From Persephonella sp. (GTDB lineage Bacteria; Aquificota; Aquificia; Aquificales; Hydrogenothermaceae), in NCBI RefSeq assembly GCF_027023985.1, contig NZ_JALVTW010000012.1:1-40622 (forward strand): DNA of 40,622 bases, read 5' to 3'. Each line of letters begins with the position of its first letter. Position 1 is the first letter of the stretch. Both the position numbers and the translations under genes were made by a program. Shown piece after piece: positions 1 through 6,796 of this stretch. The notes under the pieces were generated by a model. It searched no databases, was not told the DNA's origin, and saw only the letters and a program-made list of their open reading frames with translations.

Positions 1-1
1 T

Positions 2-442
2 TTATACGAAGCTGACGGCAGAAAAATAAGTTTAAGCAACTTATTAGGAGAAAATAAATATGTTCTTCTTTATTTTACATCTTCAGAAGAAAAAAGCAGA
101 TGTGATAGAAGTGGATGTCCTTTAAAGGAAAACCTTGAGAGATTAATGGAGTATGATGTTATTCCTGTTTTAATTGATAAAGATCCTATAGAAGAACATA
201 AAAGATTTAAACATGAACATGGTATAAAATTTTTAATGCTAAGTGACCCTACAATGGAAACTATTAAAGGATATGGAGTTTATGAAAAAGTTAATGTCCA
301 CGGTATTGAAAAAGAAAAAATAGTAAGCACAGCATTTTTAATAAATCCTGAAGGTAGAATAGTTCATGTCTGGGAGCCAAAAAGAATTGAAAAGTCTATT
401 GATGATATAATTAACGCTATTAAAAAATTGAAAGGAATGTAA
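2..442 (+). CDS. Bcp/AhpC-TSA family peroxiredoxin, 5' end outside window
   Basis: The frame is open from base 2 to the TAA at 440-442, so the N-terminus lies outside the window; 146 residues are visible. It reads as a thioredoxin-fold peroxiredoxin: a KYVLLYF strand, then a cysteine region SRCDRSGCPLKENL, a central LMLSDPT segment, and a late TAFLINPEGRIVHVW strand typical of Bcp-like enzymes. Such enzymes reduce hydroperoxides using a peroxidatic cysteine and thioredoxin-like reductants. The usual TPGCT active-site context is not present; the two cysteines sit in C-D-R-S-G-C instead, so the exact peroxidatic residue is uncertain. tatA follows after 12 bases, suggesting cotranscription. The family call is good, activity less certain. 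Confidence 0.8.
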   Translation, partial: LYEADGRKISLSNLLGENKYVLLYFTSSEEKSRCDRSGCPLKENLERLMEYDVIPVLIDKDPIEEHKRFKHEHGIKFLMLSDPTMETIKGYGVYEKVNVHGIEKEKIVSTAFLINPEGRIVHVWEPKRIEKSIDDIINAIKKLKGM

Positions 443-454
443 GGAGGATATCTT

Positions 455-700
455 ATGTTTGGTGGTATAGGAATTCCTGAACTTTTACTTATATTTGGAA
501 TACTGTTATTGCTATTCGGTGCAAAAAAACTGCCTGAAATAGGAAAAGGACTTGGAGAAGGAATAAGAAGTTTTAAAAACTCACTCAGCGGTGAAGAGGA
601 GGAAAAAGAAGAAAAAGTTGTTAAAACTAAAGAGATTGAATCTGAAATAAAAGAAGAAAAAAAAGTAGAAACTACTGAAAAGGAAAAAGCTGAAGCTTAA
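455..700 (+). CDS. tatA: Sec-independent translocase subunit TatA/TatE
   Basis: An 81-residue protein with the standard TatA architecture: a short N-terminal membrane helix (about residues 7-22, [15 protein letters not shown]), an [12 protein letters not shown] hinge, an amphipathic helix (GIRSFKNSL) and a highly charged Glu/Lys tail. TatA oligomers form the pore-like assembly through which folded twin-arginine substrates cross the inner membrane. A strong Shine-Dalgarno (AAGGAGG) precedes the ATG. No tatC is seen in the window, so the rest of the system must lie elsewhere. The gene sits directly behind the peroxiredoxin and is followed by a hairpin shared with the convergent zinc-ribbon gene. 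Confidence 0.93.
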   Translation: MFGGIGIPELLLIFGILLLLFGAKKLPEIGKGLGEGIRSFKNSLSGEEEEKEEKVVKTKEIESEIKEEKKVETTEKEKAEA

Positions 701-702
701 AA

Positions 703-725
703 AGAAGGGGGATTAATCCCCTTCT
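703..725 (-). terminator. Intrinsic terminator between convergent genes
   Basis: Stem AGAAGGGG/CCCCTTCT with a seven-base loop. Read on the minus strand it is followed by TTCTTTTT, so it mainly serves the zinc-ribbon gene and tRNA operon. The stem overlaps the last codons of that gene and can also block readthrough from tatA. Confidence 0.7.
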
Positions 726-1099
726 CCTATATCTTCTACTTCCGGAGTGCATTCAAACACATATCCACAATGCGGACATACAAAACATTCCCTTGGTTCT
801 TTATCTTCATCAAGAACTTCTTCCCAATATGCAATCCATCCACATCTTGGACAGAGTCTGCAGCCTTCAAGAAGAGTTCCATCTGCAAGTTCTAAAATTC
901 CTTTTTCATCTATATAAACAGGATTACCACTTTTATCTGTAACAAACTCACCATCTACAGATCTTAAGGGAAGATGATATCCATTATCAAGGGCATATTT
1001 CACAGCTTCAGCAACATCTGAGAATTCAGCTATTTTTTCATTGGAGACAGCATTTAAAAGGAGATATTTCCCGTTTTCTTCTTTGATGTAAACCCTCAT
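713..1099 (-). CDS. Small zinc-ribbon protein of unknown function
   Basis: A 128-residue protein starting MRVYIKEENG; this ATG has GGAGGG six bases upstream, whereas the longer frame back to 1159 has no such signal. The N-terminal half is a small alpha/beta segment (EENGKYLLLNAVSNEKIAEF) and the C-terminal part carries two cysteine pairs, CRLCPRCGW and CFVCPHCGYVFEC, giving a rubredoxin- or zinc-ribbon-like metal site. No catalytic motif is recognised. It lies 77 bases downstream of tRNA-Val on the same strand with no terminator between, so it is probably transcribed from the tRNA promoter. Being behind tRNAs suggests a link with translation, but this is only inference. Confidence 0.7.
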   Translation of the reverse strand: MRVYIKEENGKYLLLNAVSNEKIAEFSDVAEAVKYALDNGYHLPLRSVDGEFVTDKSGNPVYIDEKGILELADGTLLEGCRLCPRCGWIAYWEEVLDEDKEPRECFVCPHCGYVFECTPEVEDIGEGD

Positions 1100-1176
1100 A
1101 ACTGACCCTCCTGTATATCTATTTTTAAATAAAGATAGGAGGGCTGGGAGGATTTTCAATAGAGATTTAAAGGAAG

Positions 1177-1250
1177 TGGTCGGTGGAGGATTCGAACCTC
1201 CGACCTCCTGCGTGTCGGGCAGGCGCTCTAGCCATCTGAGCTAACCGACC
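1177..1250 (-). tRNA. tRNA-Val (GAC)
   Basis: A complete cloverleaf can be drawn: acceptor GGTCGGT/ACCGACC, D arm GCTC/GAGC, anticodon stem CCTGC/GCAGG, T arm GGAGG-TTCGAAT-CCTCC, discriminator A. The loop is CCGACAC, giving anticodon GAC. Position 33, which is almost always U, is C here. CCA is not encoded: CTTCC follows the discriminator. A73 and the A35-C36 anticodon bases agree with valine identity. Confidence 0.85.
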
Positions 1251-1262
1251 ATAAATGAAAAA

Positions 1263-1337
<75 letters not shown>

Positions 1338-1339
1338 AA

Positions 1340-1415
1340 TGGTGAGCCGCCTGGGGGTCGAACCCAGGACCACCGGTTTAAAAGACCGGTGCTCTACCGA
1401 CTGAGCTAGCGGCTC
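1340..1415 (-). tRNA. tRNA-Lys (TTT)
   Basis: Acceptor GAGCCGC/GCGGCTC, anticodon stem CCGGT/ACCGG with loop CTTTTAA (anticodon TTT), T arm CTGGG-TTCGACC-CCCAG, and an encoded CCA end. It is the first gene after the consensus promoter at 1431-1459. Confidence 0.93.
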
Positions 1416-1430
1416 ATTCAACGAGAGAAT

Positions 1431-1459
1431 ATTATATGTATATTGGGAGCATTTGTCAA
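1431..1459 (-). promoter_or_regulatory. Consensus sigma-70-type promoter of the tRNA operon
   Basis: On the minus strand TTGACA (1454-1459) and TATAAT (1431-1436) are both perfect and separated by 17 bases. Transcription should start near 1424, about ten bases before tRNA-Lys, and run through Lys, Glu, Val and the zinc-ribbon gene. Confidence 0.85.
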
Positions 1460-1462
1460 TAT

Positions 1463-1969
1463 TTAATTATTAGATTCAGTAAAATGATGAATAAATTGTA
1501 TTGTTCGCAGTAAAGGGTATTTTTCAGGTATAGCTTCTTTAAGAGGATCCTTTGAAGTAATAGGGCTCTTGATTTCTTCCATAATTTCTTTTATTGAATA
1601 AAGTTTAGATTTTGTTTCTTTCTCAAAAAGATCCCTTTTTTCCTTTTGTTTAGGTACGTTTAATAGAATAGCTACTTTTACTATTTGAATTTCGTGGGCT
1701 TCTAAACCAACAAGTTGAGCATATTCTTTTTTCTTAATGTCAAATTTTTTTCTTTTAAAATTTTCTATAGTTTGATCCCAACTCTTATTTGTAGCAAAAG
1801 AGGTTTCGATATGATAAACAATGCAATTTCTAGTATCGAGAGCAAGAATATCAATTTCTCTATCAAAACCTCCTTTTTCTCTTTTTCGAAGTTTAATATT
1901 TCTTTTAACGAAACAACCCTTAAAGTCAAGATATTCGTAAATAAGTTCTTCTAAAAAATTTTGATACAA
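1463..1969 (-). CDS. PD-(D/E)XK nuclease-like protein, function unknown
   Basis: 168 residues if translation starts at the TTG at 1969, which is preceded by AAGGGAG five bases upstream; an in-frame TTG at 2002 would add 11 residues but lies in a palindrome and has no Shine-Dalgarno. The core D-R-E-I-D-I-L-A-L-D (36-45) followed by a hydrophobic strand VYHIETS (51-57) matches the acidic part of the restriction-endonuclease-like fold. The lysine of the usual E-x-K is replaced by serine (E55-T56-S57), so catalysis may be altered or lost, or the lysine may come from elsewhere. A Lys-rich region follows, as in DNA-binding proteins. It stands alone between the tRNA promoter and dksA. The function cannot be named; the fold assignment is moderate. 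Confidence 0.6.
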   Translation of the reverse strand: MYQNFLEELIYEYLDFKGCFVKRNIKLRKREKGGFDREIDILALDTRNCIVYHIETSFATNKSWDQTIENFKRKKFDIKKKEYAQLVGLEAHEIQIVKVAILLNVPKQKEKRDLFEKETKSKLYSIKEIMEEIKSPITSKDPLKEAIPEKYPLLRTIQFIHHFTESNN

Positions 1970-1984
1970 TTTTTTCTCCCTTAT

Positions 1985-2003
1985 TTTGCGATTTAATCGC
2001 AAA
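1985..2003. promoter_or_regulatory. 19-bp palindrome, candidate operator
   Basis: TTTGCGATT-T-AATCGCAAA is a perfect inverted repeat with a single central base. It lies 16 bases upstream of the TTG start of the nuclease-like gene and 18 bases before the -35 box of dksA on the other strand. It could be a dimeric repressor site or an RNA hairpin in the leader; no T-run follows on either strand. Confidence 0.45.
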
Positions 2004-2020
2004 TAATTTTAACAAAACTC

Positions 2021-2049
2021 TTGACTTTTATGAAAAAAAATTATATTTA
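2021..2049 (+). promoter_or_regulatory. Promoter of dksA-lspA
   Basis: TTGACT (2021-2026), a 17-base spacer and TATTTA (2044-2049), followed by a leader of about 25 bases and the AAAGGGAGG ribosome-binding site of dksA. Confidence 0.6.
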
Positions 2050-2079
2050 GTATCCTCATTTAAGAAAGGGAGGATTGTT

Positions 2080-2505
2080 ATGGATATTGAAAAAATCAGG
2101 GAAGAACTTCTGAAAAAAAGAGCTGAAATCCTTGAGTCACTTGCAAACAACAACAATGAAGACCTCAATGAAAAAAGCGGTGTTGAAGATGCAGCTGATG
2201 TTGTTACCTCTGAACTAAGTAGAGAAACCATTTATAAACTTTCTCAGGCAGAAAGAGAAACATTATTTCAGATTGATATAGCACTCAAAAAGATAGAAAA
2301 CGGAACCTATGGTGTTTGTGAAGAATGTGGTGCTCCAATCGGAGAGAAAAGACTGCAAGCGATACCATGGGTTAGATTATGCATAGATTGCAGCCAGAAT
2401 GAAGAAGTCATGAAATCTTTCTCTAACAGGTCTGATGACCTTGGATTTTATCATATTATTCCAGGAACTATGGAAGACGAGGACACAGGAAAAATACCTG
2501 AGTAA
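2080..2505 (+). CDS. dksA: DksA/TraR family RNA polymerase-binding transcription factor
   Basis: 141 residues. A coiled-coil N-terminal part has an acidic tip G-V-E-D-A-A-D (D37, D40) comparable to the Asp pair with which DksA probes the RNA polymerase secondary channel. It is followed by the C4 zinc finger: C80-x2-C83 and C101-x2-C104. The tail after the finger is longer than needed for the fold. DksA-type proteins act with (p)ppGpp to retune transcription under starvation. The ATG has the strong Shine-Dalgarno AGGGAGG. Its stop codon overlaps the lspA start in TAATG, so the two are translationally coupled. Family membership is firm; equivalence to E. coli DksA rather than a TraR-like relative is inferred from length. 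Confidence 0.9.
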   Translation: MDIEKIREELLKKRAEILESLANNNNEDLNEKSGVEDAADVVTSELSRETIYKLSQAERETLFQIDIALKKIENGTYGVCEECGAPIGEKRLQAIPWVRLCIDCSQNEEVMKSFSNRSDDLGFYHIIPGTMEDEDTGKIPE

Positions 2506-2990
2506 TGAACAAAAGGCTTATTTTATTTTTTGGAATAGTTATTGGTGTAATAGGCTTAGACCTTATAACAAAAGAACTGGCTGTAAAATATCTGTCCGAT
2601 ATAGAAAGGATCATTATTATTCCAAACTATTTTGACCTTACACTTGTCTGGAATAGGGGAGCTGCTTTTGGGATATTCGGACAGGCGCCTGAATATATCA
2701 GAAAACTGATACTCATTGGTGCTTCGTCTGTAGCAGCCGTTTTAACTATAGCTTATGCATATTTTAGGAATGCAAAATTATCAACCTTTGAACTCGTTGC
2801 TCTTGCTTTAATTGCAGGAGGTGCTATTGGAAACCTTTATGACAGGATTTTTATCGGGAAGGTAAGGGACTTTTTAGATGTTCATATTTATTCACACCAC
2901 TGGCCTGCATTTAATATTGCTGATAGTGCAATCACAATAGGTATCGGATTATTTGTGGTCTATGAATTATTTTTCAAAAAAAGGTCATAA
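2505..2990 (+). CDS. lspA: Lipoprotein signal peptidase (signal peptidase II)
   Basis: 161 residues, the usual length, with four hydrophobic segments. Diagnostic motifs are N-R-G-A-A-F-G (50-56), G-N-L-Y-D-R (109-114) with catalytic D113, V-R-D-F-L-D (120-125), and F-N-I-A-D-S (136-141) with catalytic D140. The enzyme removes the signal peptide from diacylglyceryl-prolipoproteins in the inner membrane. This window supplies several likely substrates: the propeller lipoprotein at 14.5 kb, the cupredoxin-like protein at 34.5 kb and the lipoprotein at 35 kb. It is translationally coupled to dksA. Confidence 0.96.
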   Translation: MNKRLILFFGIVIGVIGLDLITKELAVKYLSDIERIIIIPNYFDLTLVWNRGAAFGIFGQAPEYIRKLILIGASSVAAVLTIAYAYFRNAKLSTFELVALALIAGGAIGNLYDRIFIGKVRDFLDVHIYSHHWPAFNIADSAITIGIGLFVVYELFFKKRS

Positions 2991-3009
2991 ATTTTCATAC
3001 TTACAAACC

Positions 3010-3018
3010 TGATATAAT
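3010..3018 (+). promoter_or_regulatory. Extended -10 promoter of secA
   Basis: TGA-TATAAT is a perfect extended -10 element about 34 bases before the secA ATG. No good -35 is seen (TTTTC-like only), which is typical for extended -10 promoters. A ribosome-binding site GGAGGAAAAGGG follows. Confidence 0.6.
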
Positions 3019-3051
3019 TAATCTGTTAATAACGGAGGAAAAGGGAATAAG

Positions 3052-5874
3052 ATGATAGGTTATGTATTTAAAAAGATTTTTGGAACAAAAAATGAAAGGG
3101 AAATAAAAAAATTAAAACCAATTGTCCAGAAAATAAATCAGATAGAAAAAGAATTAGACCAGCTTTCCAATAAAGAAATCAGAGAAAAAAGCCTTCAGCT
3201 AATAGAAAAAGTCCGTTCAGATAAAGAGCTTAGCGATGCAATTACCAGAGGAGAAATAGTAGATATACTCCCTGAAGCATTTGCTTTAGTAAAAGAAGCA
3301 GCAAAAAGGACGCTCGGTCTTAGGCCTTTTGATGTCCAGCTTATAGGTGCTTTAGCCCTTCATAAGGGTAATGTTGCCGAGATGAAAACAGGGGAAGGTA
3401 AAACCCTTGTTGCATCTATAGCAATATATCTAAATGCACTTACCGGGAAAGGCGTCCATCTGGTAACTGTTAACGATTATCTGGCAAAAAGGGACGCCGT
3501 ATGGATGGGTTCTATTTATAAATTTCTGGGACTTGATGTTGGGGTCATTAATACAAATCATCAGTCATTTAAGGTTGAGTGGGTAGATGAAGACAAATTC
3601 AACGAAGCCATTGAAAAAGATATGAGGGTCTGGCCAAAGGAATTTGAGGGAGAACTTCTTCCATCAGAAAAATACAACATAGAGGCAAGGAAAAATTTCT
3701 TTACCCATGCTGTTGAGGCAGAAAGAAGAGAAGCCTATGAAGCAGATATAACCTATGGAACAAACAATGAGTTTGGATTTGATTATCTAAGGGATAATAT
3801 GGTCTTTTCCATAGACCAGGTTGTTCAGGTAAAAGGACATCACTTTGCAATTGTTGACGAAGTTGATTCAATTCTGATTGATGAAGCACGAACACCACTT
3901 ATTATTTCAGGACCATCTGGTGAAGATGTTTCTATTTACTATATGGCAGATGCTTTTGTTAAAACCCTTGTTCCTGAAGAAGACTTTATAGTTGATGAAA
4001 AAAATAAAACTGCAGTTTTAACAGAGAAAGGAGCAGAAAAAGCAGAAAAATACTTTAATCTAGAAAACCTGTATGACCCTAAAAATATAGACATACTCCA
4101 TGCTATAACCCAGTCTCTCAGGGCAAATACCCTGTTCCACAGGGATGTTGATTATGTGGTAAAAGATGGACAGGTAATCATTGTTGATGAATTTACAGGT
4201 CGTCTTATGCCCGGTAGAAGATGGTCTGATGGACTGCATCAGGCAATAGAAGCAAAAGAAGGGGTAAAAATAGAGGCAGAAAACCAGACCTTAGCTTCAA
4301 TCACATTCCAGAATTACTTCCGTATGTATGATAAGCTCGCAGGTATGACAGGAACAGCAGAAACTGAGGCTGAAGAATTCAAGGAGATTTACGGACTTGA
4401 TGTTCTGGTTATTCCAACAAATAAACCTGTTATTAGAAAAGATTATCCAGACCTTGTTTATAAAACAAAGAAAGAAAAATTTGAAGCAGCCTTAAAGGAA
4501 ATAGAGGAACTTCACAAGCAAGGAAGACCAATACTGGTAGGAACAGCATCAATTGAAACTTCTGAGCAGCTTTCAGCCTTGCTTAAAAAGAGGGGAATAA
4601 AACATCATGTCCTTAACGCAAAACACCATGAAAAAGAAGCTGAAATCATAGCACAGGCGGGGAGAATAGGAGCTGTAACAATAGCCACAAATATGGCAGG
4701 TAGGGGAACAGATATCCTTCTTGGTGGAAACCCTGAATTCCTTGCAAAAGAAATACTTAAGAAAAAGGGATTAACTCCGGAAGAAGCTACAGAAGAACAG
4801 TTCAAAGAAGCATTAAAAGAAGCACAAAAAATCACTGCAGAAGAAAAGAAAAAGGTTATAGAACTTGGTGGACTTGCTGTAATAGGAACAGAAAGACATG
4901 AAAGTAGAAGGATTGATAACCAGCTGAGAGGTAGAGCAGGAAGACAAGGGGATCCAGGTTCTTCAAGATTTTATCTCTCCCTTGAGGATGACCTTTTAAG
5001 GCTATTTGGTGGGGAAAAGCTTAAAAATCTTATGGACAGACTAAAAATTCCTGAAGGGGAACCTATAGAGAGTTCAATGGTAACAAAAGCCATTGAAAAT
5101 GCCCAGAAAAGAATAGAAGCCCAGAACTTCCAGATTAGGAAAAGACTCCTTGAATTTGATGATGTAATGAATAGACAAAGACAGGTGATTTACTCTCTCA
5201 GGAGAGATATTCTTGCAGGAGCAAACCTTAAAGATGAGCTTAAGCAGTGGTTCTACGATGTTGCCCTTTATTACATAGACAAATATGCACCTGCAGAGGA
5301 ATATCAGGAAAAATGGGATTTTGATGAACTTGAGAAAACATTTAAAGAATGGTTGAACGTTGATATAAAAATTCCAAGGGAACAAGAATGGGATAGAAAA
5401 GAATTAGAAGAGTTCATATTCTCCGAGGTTGAAAAGGTTTATAACCAGAAGGAAGAATACTATGGTTCCGGTTTGATGAGAGAATTTGAAAGATATATTA
5501 CTCTGCAAGTGTTAGATAACCTGTGGAAAGAGCACCTTCACCTATTAGATAGATTAAGAGAAAGTGTATATCTCAGAGGATATGCGCAAAGAGACCCACT
5601 TGTTGAGTATAAAAAAGAAGCCTTCAATCTGTTTGAAGATATGCTATTTAGACTAAAACAACATTCCCTTGAGTATCTATTCAAAACAGATATAACTTCT
5701 GAAGAAGAGGTTGAAGAAGAAAAGAAAAAATTAGAAGAAGAAACACAAAAGCTTCTTGAAGAAGCTGAACTTTCTACACAAGAGGAAGAAGAAAAAGCCA
5801 AAAAGAAAAAGAAGAAAAAAGTTATAAAATACAAAAATAGGATTGAAAGAAGGAAAAAGAAAAAATCTAAATAA
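3052..5874 (+). CDS. secA: Preprotein translocase ATPase SecA
   Basis: 940 residues, longer than the roughly 900 of E. coli SecA. Walker A is M-K-T-G-E-G-K-T-L (111-119), the DEAD-box equivalent is V-D-E-V-D-S-I-L-I-D-E-A-R (268-280), and G-T-E-R-H-E-S-R-R-I-D-N-Q-L-R-G-R-A-G-R-Q-G-D is the arginine-finger region of NBD2. SecA drives secretory and lipoprotein precursors through SecYEG. Between GLDVGVI (about 166) and the conserved REAYEADITYG (from 226) there are some 50 extra residues relative to E. coli; a long insertion here is, as I recall, characteristic of Aquificae and Thermotogae SecA. The C-terminus ends in a long acidic then Lys/Arg-rich tail without the cysteine zinc-binding motif. 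Confidence 0.98.
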   Translation: MIGYVFKKIFGTKNEREIKKLKPIVQKINQIEKELDQLSNKEIREKSLQLIEKVRSDKELSDAITRGEIVDILPEAFALVKEAAKRTLGLRPFDVQLIGALALHKGNVAEMKTGEGKTLVASIAIYLNALTGKGVHLVTVNDYLAKRDAVWMGSIYKFLGLDVGVINTNHQSFKVEWVDEDKFNEAIEKDMRVWPKEFEGELLPSEKYNIEARKNFFTHAVEAERREAYEADITYGTNNEFGFDYLRDNMVFSIDQVVQVKGHHFAIVDEVDSILIDEARTPLIISGPSGEDVSIYYMADAFVKTLVPEEDFIVDEKNKTAVLTEKGAEKAEKYFNLENLYDPKNIDILHAITQSLRANTLFHRDVDYVVKDGQVIIVDEFTGRLMPGRRWSDGLHQAIEAKEGVKIEAENQTLASITFQNYFRMYDKLAGMTGTAETEAEEFKEIYGLDVLVIPTNKPVIRKDYPDLVYKTKKEKFEAALKEIEELHKQGRPILVGTASIETSEQLSALLKKRGIKHHVLNAKHHEKEAEIIAQAGRIGAVTIATNMAGRGTDILLGGNPEFLAKEILKKKGLTPEEATEEQFKEALKEAQKITAEEKKKVIELGGLAVIGTERHESRRIDNQLRGRAGRQGDPGSSRFYLSLEDDLLRLFGGEKLKNLMDRLKIPEGEPIESSMVTKAIENAQKRIEAQNFQIRKRLLEFDDVMNRQRQVIYSLRRDILAGANLKDELKQWFYDVALYYIDKYAPAEEYQEKWDFDELEKTFKEWLNVDIKIPREQEWDRKELEEFIFSEVEKVYNQKEEYYGSGLMREFERYITLQVLDNLWKEHLHLLDRLRESVYLRGYAQRDPLVEYKKEAFNLFEDMLFRLKQHSLEYLFKTDITSEEEVEEEKKKLEEETQKLLEEAELSTQEEEEKAKKKKKKKVIKYKNRIERRKKKKSK

Positions 5875-5876
5875 GT

Positions 5877-5895
5877 TGCAGGATTTTCTCCTGCA
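5877..5895 (+). terminator. Intrinsic terminator after secA
   Basis: TGCAGGA/TCCTGCA stem with a TTTTC loop, followed by GCCTTTTATT. It lies between convergent secA and the small zinc protein. Confidence 0.65.
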
Positions 5896-5900
5896 GCCTT

Positions 5901-6104
5901 TTATTCATAGGGGATTTCTTCCTCAAATCCCCAATCTTCTATCTCTTCTGTTTTAAGCCTTTCTTCCCAGCATTTTTCACAAAAATACATATCCTCTATA
6001 TTCGGGTCTTCATAAACAGGAATACCCTTTGCACCGCATTTATAACATTCTGTATTTTTCCCCTCTAATTTTTTTAGATTTTTTAAGCTTTTAATTCTGT
6101 CCAT
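5901..6104 (-). CDS. Small four-cysteine zinc-binding protein, unknown function
   Basis: 67 residues starting MDRIKSLKNL; GAGG lies nine bases before this ATG, while the longer frame to 6119 starts just before the same GAGG and lacks its own. C-Y-K-C-G (about 20-24) and C-E-K-C-W (about 43-47) form a likely treble-clef or zinc-ribbon site: CxxC, about 20 residues, CxxC. The rest is Glu-rich. No catalytic residue or family name is recognised. It is convergent with secA and divergent from the toxin-antitoxin genes, so it appears monocistronic. Confidence 0.6.
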   Translation of the reverse strand: MDRIKSLKNLKKLEGKNTECYKCGAKGIPVYEDPNIEDMYFCEKCWEERLKTEEIEDWGFEEEIPYE

Positions 6105-6189
6105 TGCACATAACCTCATTTTTTCTATAAATTAATGTATGAAAATATTTAATGTTATAAAGAAAATCATAATTTTGGAGTTAATTTAA

Positions 6190-6369
6190 ATGAAGAAAAT
6201 AAATTTAGATAAGCTTCCGGAAGAAGCAAAAAAGGAATTGATAGATTTTTATGAATTTTTACTTCAAAATTACGCTAAAAAAAAGATAAGAAAAACAATT
6301 GATGAAATTATTCCTAAAAAAGTAAAACCTTTCAAACCCCTTAAAAGAGAAGAAATATATGATAGATAA
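6190..6369 (+). CDS. Putative antitoxin of a VapBC-type pair
   Basis: A 59-residue reading frame: M-K-K-I-N-L-D-K-L-P-E-E-A at the start and a basic C-terminus K-K-V-K-P-F-K-P-L-K-R. Its position, size and 11-base overlap with the PIN-domain toxin identify it as the antitoxin. The L-P-E-E-A-K-K-E-L-I-D-F-Y-E-F-L start resembles DUF2281-like antitoxins, with the Lys/Pro-rich end probably wrapping the toxin. GGAG is nine bases before the ATG. Such antitoxins bind and block the RNase active site and usually repress their own promoter. The identity is mainly from context. Confidence 0.7.
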   Translation: MKKINLDKLPEEAKKELIDFYEFLLQNYAKKKIRKTIDEIIPKKVKPFKPLKREEIYDR

Positions 6370-6778
6370 AATATTTGTTGATACGAATATTTGGTTGTAT
6401 GCTTTTATGGAGCAAGATATAGAAAAATCACGAATAGCCAGAAAAATAATAAACAGCAATAGTAAATATATATTAAGTGTGCAAGTCATAAATGAAATCT
6501 GTGTTAATCTTATTAAAAAAGCATTTTATACAGAAGAAGAAATTCAACAGCCAATTAAAAATTTAAACGATGTCTATGAGATATCTTCTTTGAAAATTGA
6601 AGATATTCTATTGGCTTCTCAAATAAGAACAAAATATTCCTTTTCATATTGGGATAGCCTTATTGTTTCCTCTGCTTTAAATAATAAATGTAATATTTTA
6701 TATTCAGAGGATATGCACCATAATCTTATGGTAGAAGGCAAACTCAAAATAATCAATCCTTTCATTAATGATTATTAA
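6359..6778 (+). CDS. vapC: PIN-domain ribonuclease toxin (VapC family)
   Basis: 139 residues with the PIN acidic tetrad: D8 in F-V-D-T-N, E46 in I-N-E-I-C-V-N, D99 in Y-W-D-S-L-I-V-S-S-A-L and D118 in L-Y-S-E-D-M-H-H. VapC toxins are Mg-dependent RNases that cut tRNA or rRNA when released from the antitoxin. The start codon lies inside the end of the antitoxin gene, giving tight coupling. Only 18 bases separate its stop from the globin-PsiE gene, so readthrough into the long operon is possible. All four acidic residues are present, so it appears intact. Confidence 0.9.
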   Translation: MIDKIFVDTNIWLYAFMEQDIEKSRIARKIINSNSKYILSVQVINEICVNLIKKAFYTEEEIQQPIKNLNDVYEISSLKIEDILLASQIRTKYSFSYWDSLIVSSALNNKCNILYSEDMHHNLMVEGKLKIINPFINDY

Positions 6779-6796
6779 AAGACTTGAGGAGCTAAA

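Noticed and set aside
1715-1954. Plus-strand frame opposite the nuclease-like gene
   Set aside because: Phe/Ser/Ile-rich antisense shadow without a ribosome-binding site; the minus-strand frame has the nuclease-like motifs.
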